Positions 45,607-54,613 of a DNA stretch of 64,000 nucleotides are shown here, in pieces. The stretch is from Planctomycetota bacterium. Lineage in GTDB: Bacteria; Planctomycetota; UBA8108; UBA1146. The translations under genes and the position numbers were made by a program. Every line of letters begins with the position of its first letter. Positions within the stretch are counted from its first letter, which is position 1. The notes below the pieces were generated by a model, which saw only the letters and a program-made list of their open reading frames with translations, searched no databases and was not told where the DNA came from. Location: the NCBI GenBank assembly GCA_014240375.1, contig JAAZXB010000001.1, forward strand, positions 240,110 to 304,109. Direction: 5' to 3'.

Positions 45607-46752
45607 TCAAGAAGTGGTCATCGCTCGAGCCGGATCCCAGGCTCGGGGATCGATGGGACCGGTGGTCCCGTGCATCGAGTGCGCGATCAACTGGGCCGCC
45701 GCAGGGGCCTGGGTGATCCCCAGCCCCTCGAAGCCTGCAGCGATCCAGACCCCTGGCTGAGCGGGCACCTTGCCGATCAGCGGTCTCGAATCTGCGGTCG
45801 CCGCCCGAGTACCACTCCAGTAACGAACGATGGGCAACCTGCAGATCCCTGGCAGGAATCGATCACTTCGGGCGACAATTCGATCCATCAGCTGCCGATC
45901 GACCACTGCCCCATGACGGGGCCGGCGACTCGACCCGATACACAGCTGGCCGGTAGATCTGGGCAGGATGGCGCAGGCCACTGCTTCTTCCTCTTCACCG
46001 TGAGCGCCCTTCTGGTATCCCGCCTCGACAACATGGTGGGTGAGAACCTGAGTTCCTCGTGCGGTGATGGCAAGTTGTCCTTCACGAGGGACGATCGGCA
46101 CTTCGATCCCCGATTCATCGAGTAGGTCGAGCGCATTCAATCCGGAGGCGATCAAGATGGCATCGGCTCCGATGCTGTTTCCATCATCGAGGCGAACCAC
46201 TCCCGACTCCACCGAAGAAACCCTCACCCGTGGACGAAAGGTCGCTCCCAGCTGCTTTGCCTGATCCACCATCGCTGCGGCAACCACCGGCGCGTACAAC
46301 ACCCCATCCTCCGGCACTCGAAGACCGCCGACCAGATCCCTCGCCAGTGCTGGCTCTGCATCATGGAACGACTTTCCTACCAGTAACTCCGCATGGATGC
46401 CTTCCGCCTCAAGCCTCGCTGCAGAATTGGCGAGTTCGTTGAAAGCGTCATCGTCTTCAGCCATCCAGAGGGTTCCGGTTTCACTGAAACCGTCCGCCCC
46501 AGCGAGTTCTGGGCAATCCTCTCGCCAGATCGATCTCCCCAGCTTGCAAAGTTGCAAGCCAGCTTCATCCCCATCATTGATGACGATGTGTCCCATTCCC
46601 GCAGCAGTCCCCCCTCGAACTCCGACCGCCTCACCCTGGTCCACCACCAGCACGTCGGCCCCGCAGCGAGCCAGCGTTCGAGCACAGCAGGCGCCGACCA
46701 CTCCTGCACCGACGATCACCACCTTGAAATTTGCCATCAGGAAATTTGCCAT
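45607..46752 (-). CDS. DAO-family FAD-dependent oxidoreductase
   Basis: The 381-residue protein starts with a Rossmann FAD motif VVIVGAGVVGACCARTLARCGADVLVVD (in parts) and ends with the DAO-family GVWIAAGFEGLGITQAPAAAQLIA. Members oxidise glycine, sarcosine or D-amino acids, including the catalytic subunit of D-hydroxyproline dehydrogenase. The fused 2Fe-2S/FAD protein of the same run would be its partner. Two start codons are possible: ATG at 46752, overlapping the glycosyltransferase stop as TGATG, and ATG at 46737, in an exact 15-base duplicate of the same junction. Confidence 0.88.
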   Translation of the reverse strand: MANFLMANFKVVIVGAGVVGACCARTLARCGADVLVVDQGEAVGVRGGTAAGMGHIVINDGDEAGLQLCKLGRSIWREDCPELAGADGFSETGTLWMAEDDDAFNELANSAARLEAEGIHAELLVGKSFHDAEPALARDLVGGLRVPEDGVLYAPVVAAAMVDQAKQLGATFRPRVRVSSVESGVVRLDDGNSIGADAILIASGLNALDLLDESGIEVPIVPREGQLAITARGTQVLTHHVVEAGYQKGAHGEEEEAVACAILPRSTGQLCIGSSRRPRHGAVVDRQLMDRIVARSDRFLPGICRLPIVRYWSGTRAATADSRPLIGKVPAQPGVWIAAGFEGLGITQAPAAAQLIAHSMHGTTGPIDPRAWDPARAMTTS

Positions 46753-46755
46753 CAG
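46726..46755. repeat. Exact 15-bp tandem duplication of a stop/start junction
   Basis: GAAATTTGCCATCAG occurs twice in a row (46726-46740 and 46741-46755). On the minus strand each copy contains TGATGGCAAATTTC. The upstream copy carries the glycosyltransferase stop and the first possible DAO start; the second carries a second in-frame ATG. Confidence 0.95.
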
Positions 46756-47840
46756 CGGGTACCGCCAGCCGCTTCGATCGCATGCCGATAAACATCGGTC
46801 GTTTCTCGGGCGCAGGTTTGCCAATCAAAGGTCGTTGCATGCTTCCGGGCCAGATCCTGTCTTCTTTGGTCGTGACCTAGCGCCCTCTGGAGCGCCTCGG
46901 AGATCGATATGGGATCATCTGGATCACAGATCTGAGCCAGTTCCCCGGCGATCTCTGGTGCGGCACCGCTATTGGAAACCACCACCGGCGTACCACAGGC
47001 CATCGCTTCCAGAACTGGCATTCCAAATCCCTCGTAGTGAGTGGGGTACAGCAGTGCCAGAGCCGAGGAGTAGAGGGCGGGCAGAACATCGTCACCCTGC
47101 CATCCGATCAGCTGGATTCGACCCCGTCCTTCTCGCTCGATCAAACCGAGAATTTCATCGCCTCCAAATGAAGGCTCACCGGCGATCACCAGCGGAATCT
47201 CTCCCAGATCTGCCGCAAGGAACCCCTCGATCATTCCGGGGATGTTTTTGCGGTTCGAAAGATCCCCAACGTAAATGACAGCACCAGATGGAATGTTACG
47301 GGCAGCGAGAATGCGTGCCGCTTCATCGGACGGGATCGGCTGGAACACCGGATCGATGCCATGATGTACCACGACAACCTTGCTCGGGTCACAATCGACA
47401 CCTTCCAGGAAATCGCGCCGTGTCGTTTCACTGACTGCGATGATGCGATGACATTCACTCGCCAGCGACTGGTAGGCAGCGATCTTCCTGTCCCGAAATT
47501 CCCTGGTCGATATGCGGAAGTCTTTCTTCTTCTGCGGAAGCAGATGCACCACGTCATGCAGCGTCGCCACTCTTGGTGACCTCCATCGTGGCACTCTCGA
47601 ATCGGTCACATGGACCACATCGGGTCGAGTCAACGCTGGCCACCACGGCTCCTGGATCCAGAAGTTTCGGATCGTGGGTATCTTCAACCGATATCGATGG
47701 CGGTGCAGATGAGAACAACGAGTTCCGAGTGAAATCGTCGATCCAATCTGGTCGAGCGCCCGCGCCAGTTGGGCGGTGTATCTGCCGATCCCTGTGGGTC
47801 GGGGAGTGCATGCAGCGGTGGCGTCTATGGTGATGCGCAC
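46752..47840 (-). CDS. GT4-family glycosyltransferase
   Basis: The 362-residue protein is a GT-B fold glycosyltransferase: an N-terminal domain with RPTGIGRYTAQLARAL, and a C-terminal nucleotide-sugar domain with VIYVGDLSNRKNIPGMIEGF and YEGFGMPVLEAMACGTPVVVSNSGAAPEIAG. Such enzymes build polysaccharide, LPS or glycolipid chains in the cytoplasm. It has no obvious metabolic link to the amino acid catabolism genes on either side, though it overlaps the DAO gene by one base and follows the epimerase by 33 bases. Confidence 0.92.
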   Translation of the reverse strand: MRITIDATAACTPRPTGIGRYTAQLARALDQIGSTISLGTRCSHLHRHRYRLKIPTIRNFWIQEPWWPALTRPDVVHVTDSRVPRWRSPRVATLHDVVHLLPQKKKDFRISTREFRDRKIAAYQSLASECHRIIAVSETTRRDFLEGVDCDPSKVVVVHHGIDPVFQPIPSDEAARILAARNIPSGAVIYVGDLSNRKNIPGMIEGFLAADLGEIPLVIAGEPSFGGDEILGLIEREGRGRIQLIGWQGDDVLPALYSSALALLYPTHYEGFGMPVLEAMACGTPVVVSNSGAAPEIAGELAQICDPDDPISISEALQRALGHDQRRQDLARKHATTFDWQTCARETTDVYRHAIEAAGGTR

Positions 47841-47873
47841 GAGACCTCCGAGAGAAGGATAGGTCAGGATCTG

Positions 47874-48821
47874 TTACAGGTCGATGCCATGCCGAAAGGG
47901 ATCATCCGGAGGGAAGTAAAGTGTTCCCTCTCCACACAAGGAGGCCTGTCCGCGAATCGTCGGCACGATCCCCTGGTCCGCCACCACGAAGGACCCGACG
48001 AAGCGAGTCCCCAGCACTCCGATCTGGTGCCACAGATCCCCCTCTTTCAGCGTCCCTTTCTGATACTCGCACGCCATCGTGGCACTGGTGCCGGTCCCGC
48101 AGGGTGAACGATCCCATTCTCGACCCGGGCAAAGAACGAACGACCGGGTTCCTTGGCCCTGACCCGCCGGCAATGACTGATGCAATTCGATATGATCGAT
48201 TCGCTCACCGTTGGATCCACGGATTCCTGCGCCATCCAGAGCGTCTCGAATTCGACTGGCGGCTTCAGCCAATGCAGAGACATGTTTGGAATCCACTTCG
48301 ATGCCAGGAGTCTCTGTGATGAAAAACCAGTTTCCGCCCCAGGCAATATCTCCGGTCACCGAGTTGCCATCGGCGAGAGTCACCGTGCAATCTGCCGAAG
48401 ATCGATGACTGGCGACATTTTGCAGTGAAATCTCGCCAGTTTCTGCCAGATTCAAGCCGACAACTCCCGCAGGAGTTTCCAGCTGGCAATCCCCCGGCTC
48501 GATGCGCCCCATGTGCCGGAGAGCTTCGACAACTCCCATCGCTCCATGGCCACACATTGCCAGAGCACCGACGTTGTTGAAGAAGATCACTCCCGCCTTG
48601 CAGTCTGGCAGAGAACTCTCGAGCAGAAGTGCTGCGACCATCGCCTCGTGACCTCGTGGCTCGCGAACGATTCCGGCTCGAAGCGAGTCATGATCTCGAA
48701 GCAACACATCTCTCTGATCGACCATACTGCCCGATCCGAGATCTGGAAAACCACCTGTGATCACACGGGTCGGCTCCCCGGCAGTGTGAGTGTCGATGTA
48801 GTGAATCGGAGAAGTTGCCAT
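47874..48821 (-). CDS. Proline racemase family, probable 4-hydroxyproline 2-epimerase
   Basis: The 315-residue protein has both catalytic cysteines of the racemase/epimerase type: C90 in ALAMCGHGAMG and C241 in DRSPCGTGTSA. The trans-3-hydroxyproline dehydratase subfamily has a Thr in place of the first, so this is an epimerase or racemase. It would convert trans-4-hydroxy-L-proline to the cis-D form. The ATG at 48821 is two bases past the methyltransferase stop; a longer open frame upstream runs into that gene. The neighbouring DAO, DapA-like and semialdehyde dehydrogenase genes support hydroxyproline over proline. Confidence 0.9.
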   Translation of the reverse strand: MATSPIHYIDTHTAGEPTRVITGGFPDLGSGSMVDQRDVLLRDHDSLRAGIVREPRGHEAMVAALLLESSLPDCKAGVIFFNNVGALAMCGHGAMGVVEALRHMGRIEPGDCQLETPAGVVGLNLAETGEISLQNVASHRSSADCTVTLADGNSVTGDIAWGGNWFFITETPGIEVDSKHVSALAEAASRIRDALDGAGIRGSNGERIDHIELHQSLPAGQGQGTRSFVLCPGREWDRSPCGTGTSATMACEYQKGTLKEGDLWHQIGVLGTRFVGSFVVADQGIVPTIRGQASLCGEGTLYFPPDDPFRHGIDL

Positions 48822-48823
48822 CG

Positions 48824-49513
48824 CTAGAGAACCCGTGCCACCAGTAGACCCTGACGCATCGGCAGGATGGTCCCCTGGAGCCTGGGATCTGTCGCCACCA
48901 GCCGGTTGAACCGGTCGATGGCGACCCGGCTGGGCTCGCCATCGATGGCATCCGGAATCCACCCTTCTCCAGCCCCCAATACGTTGTCGGCAACGACCAG
49001 GCCACCGCTTCTCATCAGAGGCATTCCCGCCTCCAGGTATCCCGGGTACTCGGTCTTGATCGCATCGAGAAATAACAGGTCACAACTCCCCACACCGAGT
49101 TCTTCGACCAGTCGAGGCAGCAGTTCCAATCCTTCACCGAGACGGACATCGATCCTCGATTCGCCTGCGCGCTCGATCGATTTCCTGGCAAAATCGGCAT
49201 GATCATCCGAGGCTTCGATGGTCACGATTCGACCATCTGCTTCGAGGCCCTGCGCCAAGGCGATGGCACTCGCACCCCCGAGAGTTCCCACTTCCACAAT
49301 CAGTTTCGCTCCACCAGATCTCGACAATGATGCAAGCAAGGAGAGCCAACGTCCGACTCCGGCACCGACCGAAATCGCTGGAAGTCCCGCTTCCATTGAA
49401 GCTTCATGCTCTCGATCCCATCGATCCGTGTCATCACTGAAGAGTTGATCGATGTACTGATGGGTCCGTTCCCAGCGTTGCTGGGTCATTCCTTCACTGG
49501 AAGAATCGACCAT
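48824..49513 (-). CDS. SAM-dependent O-methyltransferase (COMT/CCoAOMT-type)
   Basis: The 229-residue protein has the class I methyltransferase fold: KLIVEVGTLGGASAIALA (SAM loop), GRIVTIEASDDHADFAR, CDLLFLDAIKTEYPGYLEAG (metal/catalytic aspartate) and GGLVVADNVL. This is the small metal-dependent O-methyltransferase family. The acceptor is unknown. It lies between icd (22 bases) and the epimerase (2 bases). Confidence 0.9.
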   Translation of the reverse strand: MVDSSSEGMTQQRWERTHQYIDQLFSDDTDRWDREHEASMEAGLPAISVGAGVGRWLSLLASLSRSGGAKLIVEVGTLGGASAIALAQGLEADGRIVTIEASDDHADFARKSIERAGESRIDVRLGEGLELLPRLVEELGVGSCDLLFLDAIKTEYPGYLEAGMPLMRSGGLVVADNVLGAGEGWIPDAIDGEPSRVAIDRFNRLVATDPRLQGTILPMRQGLLVARVL

Positions 49514-49535
49514 CTCTTCACTTCTCCTTCGTATC

Positions 49536-50768
49536 TCAGAGAACTCGCTTCGCTTGCAAATTCTCGTCGAGTTTGGCCAAGAATTCTTGCGTGGTCATGA
49601 ATGGAGTTTCCGGCCCGACCAGCAGCGCCAGATCCTTGGTCATGTGCCCCGACTCCACGGTCTCGATGCAGACATCCTCCAGATCCGATGCGAATTTCCG
49701 GAGATCATCGTTTCCGTCGAGCTTCGCCCTATGGGCAAAGCCTCGGGTCCAGGCGAAGATGCTGGCGATCGGGTTGGTCGAGGTCGGATTGCCCTTCTGA
49801 TGCTCTCGGTAGTGGCGGGTCACTGTCCCGTGTGCTGCCTCCGCCTCGACCGTCTTGCCGTCCGGAGTCATCAAAACGCTGGTCATCAGGCCCAGTGAGC
49901 CAAATCCCTGCGCCACGGTATCCGATTGAACGTCGCCATCGTAATTTTTGCACGCCCAGACGAATCCACCATTCCACTTCATGGCACAAGCCACCATGTC
50001 ATCGATGAGCCGGTGCTCGTAGGTGATCCCCGCATCTTCAAAGGCGGGCTGGAACTCCTCGTCGAACACTTCCTGGAACAGATCCTTGAACCTCCCGTCA
50101 TAGGCCTTGAGAATTGTGTTCTTGGTTGAGAGGTAGACGGGCCACTTCCTCTGCAATCCGTAATTCATGCATGCACGAGCGAAGCCGCGAATCGATTCAT
50201 CGTAGTTGTACATTCCCATGGCAATCCCTGGTTGATCGAATTGCATCACCTCGTAATTCTGGACTTCTCCCCCCTCGCTCGGGGTGAAAGTCATCGACAG
50301 CGTTCCAGCACCGGGGACCAGAAAATCTGTCGCCCGATATTGGTCACCATGTGCGTGGCGACCGATGACGATCGACTGGGTCCAGCCGGGAACCAGGCGA
50401 GGTACATTTTCACAGATGATGGGTTCGCGGAAAACGGTGCCGCCGATGATGTTTCGAATGGTTCCGTTGGGAGAACGCCACATCTTCTTGAGGCTGAACT
50501 CCTCCACCCTCTGTTCATCCGGTGTGATGGTGGCGCACTTGACTCCAACGCCGTACTTGAGAATCGCACGGGCGGCATCGATGGTGATCTGATCGTCGGT
50601 CTGATCGCGGCTTTCCACACCCAGATCGAAGTACTTGAGGTCGACATCGACATAGGGAAGGATCAGGCGCTCCTTGATGAACTGCCATATGATGCGAGTC
50701 ATCTCGTCCCCATCGAGTTCGACGACAGGATTCTCCACCTTGATCTTCTCTACCTTGATCTTTTCCAT
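49536..50768 (-). CDS. icd: NADP-dependent isocitrate dehydrogenase, eukaryote-like homodimeric type
   Basis: The 410-residue protein interconverts isocitrate and 2-oxoglutarate. [13 protein letters not shown], the phosphate/isocitrate site [29 protein letters not shown] (metal aspartates) and [18 protein letters not shown] mark the type II homodimeric NADP enzymes typical of eukaryotes and some bacteria, not the E. coli type. The N-terminus carries a duplicated KIKVE from a 15-base tandem repeat. It begins the long minus-strand run, after a 110-base gap below mutM. Its product is also the end point of the hydroxyproline pathway. Confidence 0.96.
   Translation of the reverse strand: MEKIKVEKIKVENPVVELDGDEMTRIIWQFIKERLILPYVDVDLKYFDLGVESRDQTDDQITIDAARAILKYGVGVKCATITPDEQRVEEFSLKKMWRSPNGTIRNIIGGTVFREPIICENVPRLVPGWTQSIVIGRHAHGDQYRATDFLVPGAGTLSMTFTPSEGGEVQNYEVMQFDQPGIAMGMYNYDESIRGFARACMNYGLQRKWPVYLSTKNTILKAYDGRFKDLFQEVFDEEFQPAFEDAGITYEHRLIDDMVACAMKWNGGFVWACKNYDGDVQSDTVAQGFGSLGLMTSVLMTPDGKTVEAEAAHGTVTRHYREHQKGNPTSTNPIASIFAWTRGFAHRAKLDGNDDLRKFASDLEDVCIETVESGHMTKDLALLVGPETPFMTTQEFLAKLDENLQAKRVL
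50737..50766. repeat. Imperfect 15-bp tandem duplication at the icd N-terminus
   Basis: ACCTTGATCTTCTCT (50737-50751) is followed by ACCTTGATCTTTTCC (50752-50766), 13 of 15 bases identical. It produces the repeated KIKVE of the protein start. Confidence 0.85.
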
Positions 50769-50784
50769 CGAACGCTCCTGACAT

Positions 50785-50799
50785 CCCGGATCATCCGGG
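50785..50799. promoter_or_regulatory. 15-bp palindrome in the icd leader
   Basis: CCCGGAT (50785-50791) and ATCCGGG (50793-50799) are perfect inverted halves around one base, 17-31 bases before the icd ATG. It could be an operator or a small RNA hairpin near the ribosome site. No factor can be named. Confidence 0.4.
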
Positions 50800-50878
50800 G
50801 AGTGGCTAGTTATGATTCTCCAGATGCTCCGATTCTAGGATCTGACTGCAGCCGGGGAAAGCGGACCCGAACGGTATC

Positions 50879-51694
50879 CTACTTCTGGCACCCCGCGCAG
50901 AAAAAGAGCGATCGCTGGCCCTTCACGACCCGGCGGATCGAGCCTTCACAGCGACTACAGGCCTCTCCCGCTCTCCCATACACCTCGAAGTGATGCTGGA
51001 AATATCCCGGTTCTCCATCCGGCTGGACATAGTCATTCAAGGTGGTGCCCCCCTGGATCACGGCCCTCGAAAGTACATCCTGGATCGCTTCACCCAGCCG
51101 TTGGTATCGCTGGAGAGAAATGCGTCCGCAGCGGCGATCGGGACGGATCCCCGCCTGCCACGCCGCTTCATTGGCATAGATGTTACCGACCCCTGCGACC
51201 ACCTTCGGATCGAGCAGAAAGTCCCTCAATCGAATATTTCTTGCGCGCGAGCGCTGAAAGAGGATCTCTCCCAACTGCTCCTGTTCAAGCGGCTCCGGTC
51301 CAAGATCCCTCAGTAACGGGTGCTGGCTCGGATCATCTCCCGCCCAGATTACCAATCCAAATCGACGGGGATCGTGATAGCGCAACTGTCGACCACCCTC
51401 GAGAAACCAGATGACATGATCATGAGTCCGCTGTTCCTCCTCCTCGGCGACGATTCTCAAACTTCCCGACATCCCGAGATGGATCAACAATTGGCCTGCT
51501 GTGGTTTCCAGCAGCAGGTACTTGGCACGTCGTTTGGTCTCCTGAAAGGTGGATCCCCGTAATCTCTCATCGAGGTCCCCTGGAACCTGTTGGCGCAGGC
51601 GCGAATTTCGAACCACCACTTCCTCGATGCGGCAGCCGCGGATCTGCTCGGCAATCCCCCGTCGGGTCGTCTCCACCTCTGGCAGCTCTGGCAC
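50879..51694 (-). CDS. mutM: Formamidopyrimidine-DNA glycosylase (Fpg/MutM)
   Basis: The 271-residue base-excision repair enzyme removes 8-oxoguanine. The GTG at 51694 is chosen because it puts the catalytic proline at position 2 (PELPEVET), as the chemistry demands; a longer frame upstream would bury it. The lysine in RRAKYLLLET, the asparagine-rich VVAGVGNIYANEAAW, and the C-terminal zinc finger (CSRC, sixteen residues, CAGC) with GQRSLFFC are all present. It diverges from topA across a 225-base gap. Confidence 0.96.
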   Translation of the reverse strand: MPELPEVETTRRGIAEQIRGCRIEEVVVRNSRLRQQVPGDLDERLRGSTFQETKRRAKYLLLETTAGQLLIHLGMSGSLRIVAEEEEQRTHDHVIWFLEGGRQLRYHDPRRFGLVIWAGDDPSQHPLLRDLGPEPLEQEQLGEILFQRSRARNIRLRDFLLDPKVVAGVGNIYANEAAWQAGIRPDRRCGRISLQRYQRLGEAIQDVLSRAVIQGGTTLNDYVQPDGEPGYFQHHFEVYGRAGEACSRCEGSIRRVVKGQRSLFFCAGCQK

Positions 51695-51919
51695 GAGAAT
51701 CGCCCCTTTCTGGAGATCCCGACAATTGATGAGCAAAATTTCTCAGTCGCCTCGGGAGGGGCTCAATCGCTAGCATGACCATGATTGGAGTGGTTTCCAG
51801 CGTTCGAAATCTGCCTTCCACAGAAAAGAGGGGTTGAAACCGAGGCCCATTGCCGTGTACCCGTAAACCACAACACCAGTTGCCGAGCGCCCGGCAACGG
51901 AGAGAGGGCCGATAACATC

Positions 51920-54613
51920 ATGCCTAAACGGCTCGTGATCGTAGAATCTCCGACCAAGGCCAAGACCATCGAGAAGTACCTCGGTGACGATTACGTGGTC
52001 GAAGCCAGCGTCGGACACATTCGCGATCTCCCCTCGAAAGCCAGTCAGGTTCCAACGGAACTGAAGGACAACCAGGTGGTCACCGGCATCACCAAGGATT
52101 TCGAGGCGATCTACATCCTCGACGAGGACAAGAAATCGACCGTCAGCGCGATTCGAAAGCAGATGAAATCGGTCGATGAATTGTATCTCGCGACCGATGC
52201 AGACCGCGAGGGAGAGGCGATCTCCTGGCATCTACTCGAGGTCCTCAAGCCTCCCAAGAGTATGCCGATCAAACGTCTTCGCCTCGGTCAGATCACAAAG
52301 AGTGCGCTGCAGAAGGCCATCTCCGAGCCAGAGGAACTGGACACCCAGCTGGTCGAGGCACAGGAAGCCAGAAGGCTGGTCGACCGATTGTATGGCTACC
52401 CCGTGTCGAATCTGCTGTGGCGCAAGGTGGCTCAGGGCTTGTCTGCAGGTCGCGTTCAAACCGTGGCGATTCGTCTGCTGGTCGACCGAGAGAAGGAGCG
52501 GCTGCTCTTCGTTCCGGCTGTTTTTTGGGATCTCGATGCGGTCTTCAGAACTGGATCCGGAGATACCATCGAGACCAAGTTGCTTGGACTCGGCGGCCAG
52601 CCTGTGGCACAGAGCAAGGATTTCGGCGACGACGGACAGTTGAAAAAAGAATCCGCCGGTTGCCGGGTGCTCGATGGCACCGAGGCCGAGGCCTTACGCG
52701 ATCGATTCAACACCTCTTCATTTTCCATCTCCTCCCTCGAAGAGAAGCCCTACTCGCGGAAACCACCGATCCCTTTCATCACCAGTGGACTGCAGCAGGA
52801 AGCGAGTAATCGACTCGGATATTCCCCTTCCCGAACGATGCGCTCGGCCAGTGCGCTGTTCCAGAAGGGATACATCACCTACGTCCGTACCGACAACTAC
52901 GTGCTCTCCTCTGAAGCGTTGCAGGCGGTCGAGAACCTGATCCACCAGCGGTTCGGAGCGAAGGAACATGCACCAAGGAACTTCCAATCCCTTTCGGAGG
53001 GTGCCGGCGGTGAACATGAACCGATTCGCCCGGCAGATTTCGTCGATCCTGAAGAAGTCGCGAAAAAGGTCGGTGAGGATGAAAGGCGCCTCTACGACCT
53101 GATCTGGAAACGTACCGTGGCTACCCAGATGAAACCGGCGACCGGCCGAACCGTCATCGTCGAGGTCGAGGAAGACCATGCCGATGCGGCGCGCTATCAA
53201 GCGAGAGGCACCGTGATCGACAATCCGGGATTCCTCAGGGTCGATCCCGCTGGAACCAAGGAGACCATCCTCCCCCCGGTGACTGTCGGTGAACCGGTCG
53301 AGGTGGCAGAACTGAATCCAGAAGAGCACCGAACCCAGCCGATTGGACGCTACACCGAGGCGGGGTTGATCAAGGAGATGGAAAAACGCGGCATCGGTCG
53401 CCCCAGTACCTATGCAGCGATCATCGACAGGATCCAGTCTGCGGCATACTCCTTTCGCAAGAACAAGGCGCTGGTCCCGACCTGGACCGCCTTTGCCGTG
53501 GTGCGATTGATGGAAGAGCACTTCGCTCACATCGTCGAATACAGTTTCACCAAGAAGATGGAAGACGACCTCGACCAGATCGCCAAGGGAGAGCGAAATG
53601 GCCGGCAGTATCTGAAGGCCTTCTGGTCTGGCAATGGATCGAAAGGACTCGAAGGACTCCTCGAGTCCGGCCTCGAGAACATCGATCCATCGCAGATCTG
53701 CCGCTTCCCGATGCCCTTTGGAGCCGGAGATCCATGGAAGTTCCGTGACCTGGAAGTCATTCTCCGGGTCGGCCGATACGGCCCCTACCTCGAAGCAGGG
53801 GAGGTGCGAGGCAACATTCCAGAGGAGCTGTGCCCCGATGATCTCGACCTCAGTAAGATGGGCGAAATCATGGAAGCGGGAGCTCGCAAGGATGAACCGA
53901 TCGGGCAGTGCAGTGCCACCGGCAAACCCATCTTCATCAAGAGCGGTCGCTTCGGCCCCTATATCCAGCGCGGAGATTCCGAGTCGGAAGAGAAACCCGA
54001 GTTCGCATCGCTGCTGAAGGAGATGGAGCCGCAAAATGTCACCACCGAAATTGCGATTCAACTGCTGCAGTTGAAAGAGGGTCGTGCCTGTGGCTCGACC
54101 GTCGAAGGCGAAGAGATCCGAGTCTTCAATGGTCGCTACGGTCTCTACATCAAGGCGGGAAAAGAAACTCGTAGCCTTGCCGAGGGAGATGATCCGTTCG
54201 TCGTGGATGAAGAGCGCTGCCGGGCGTTGCTGGCACAGCCGAAGCAACGAGGCCGAGCGGCAGCCAAGCCACCGATCCAGACCTTCGAGAACGTCATCGA
54301 ACTCGAAGGGGCCACCATCATGATCAAGGACGGACGCTTCGGTCCGTATGCCACCGATGGCGAGACCAATGCAACTCTCGCCAAGGATCAGGATCCACAG
54401 AAGATATCCTCCTCCCAGGCAGCCCAACGCATCCTCGACAAGCGCGAGCGTGATGCCAAGAAGGGCAAGAAGACCCGGAAGAAGACCGCAAAGAAAAAGA
54501 CTGCAAAGAAGAAGACCACAAAGAAGAAGACCACAAAGAAGAAGACCACAAAGAAGAAGACCGCAAAAAAGAAGACCGCAAAGAAAACCACCAAGAAGAA
54601 AAGCAGCGAGTGA
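51920..54613 (+). CDS. topA: DNA topoisomerase I with Lys-rich tail
   Basis: The 897-residue type IA topoisomerase relaxes negative supercoils. Toprim domain: MPKRLVIVESPTKAKTIEKY and ATDADREGEAIS (D93, D95, E99). Catalytic tyrosine Y321 in ITYVRTDN; the usual motif ends RTDS. Instead of zinc fingers the C-terminal part has four topoisomerase C-terminal repeats (RYGPYLEAG, GRFGPYIQRG, GRYGLYIKAG, GRFGPYATDG). The last 51 residues are a lysine tail of KKKTT/KKKTA units, as in actinobacterial TopA, probably binding DNA non-specifically. The ATG at 51920 precedes MPKRLVIVES; upstream frame is unsupported. Confidence 0.97.
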   Translation: MPKRLVIVESPTKAKTIEKYLGDDYVVEASVGHIRDLPSKASQVPTELKDNQVVTGITKDFEAIYILDEDKKSTVSAIRKQMKSVDELYLATDADREGEAISWHLLEVLKPPKSMPIKRLRLGQITKSALQKAISEPEELDTQLVEAQEARRLVDRLYGYPVSNLLWRKVAQGLSAGRVQTVAIRLLVDREKERLLFVPAVFWDLDAVFRTGSGDTIETKLLGLGGQPVAQSKDFGDDGQLKKESAGCRVLDGTEAEALRDRFNTSSFSISSLEEKPYSRKPPIPFITSGLQQEASNRLGYSPSRTMRSASALFQKGYITYVRTDNYVLSSEALQAVENLIHQRFGAKEHAPRNFQSLSEGAGGEHEPIRPADFVDPEEVAKKVGEDERRLYDLIWKRTVATQMKPATGRTVIVEVEEDHADAARYQARGTVIDNPGFLRVDPAGTKETILPPVTVGEPVEVAELNPEEHRTQPIGRYTEAGLIKEMEKRGIGRPSTYAAIIDRIQSAAYSFRKNKALVPTWTAFAVVRLMEEHFAHIVEYSFTKKMEDDLDQIAKGERNGRQYLKAFWSGNGSKGLEGLLESGLENIDPSQICRFPMPFGAGDPWKFRDLEVILRVGRYGPYLEAGEVRGNIPEELCPDDLDLSKMGEIMEAGARKDEPIGQCSATGKPIFIKSGRFGPYIQRGDSESEEKPEFASLLKEMEPQNVTTEIAIQLLQLKEGRACGSTVEGEEIRVFNGRYGLYIKAGKETRSLAEGDDPFVVDEERCRALLAQPKQRGRAAAKPPIQTFENVIELEGATIMIKDGRFGPYATDGETNATLAKDQDPQKISSSQAAQRILDKRERDAKKGKKTRKKTAKKKTAKKKTTKKKTTKKKTTKKKTAKKKTAKKTTKKKSSE
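54477..54603 (+). repeat. 15-bp-class coding repeats in the topA tail
   Basis: The end of topA is built of AAGAAGACC-type repeats with a period of about 15 bases, encoding KKKTT or KKKTA. Three units near 54509-54554 are identical. Such a tract is prone to length change. Confidence 0.85.

Noticed and set aside
46752-49513. Genomic island or horizontal transfer of the glycosyltransferase region
   Set aside because: No integrase, tRNA junction, direct repeat or clear shift in base composition is visible by eye.
51695-51919. Promoters in the mutM/topA divergent gap
   Set aside because: TTGAAA with a TACCCG 18 bases on is the best plus-strand pair, but the -10 is poor. No pair was good enough to list.
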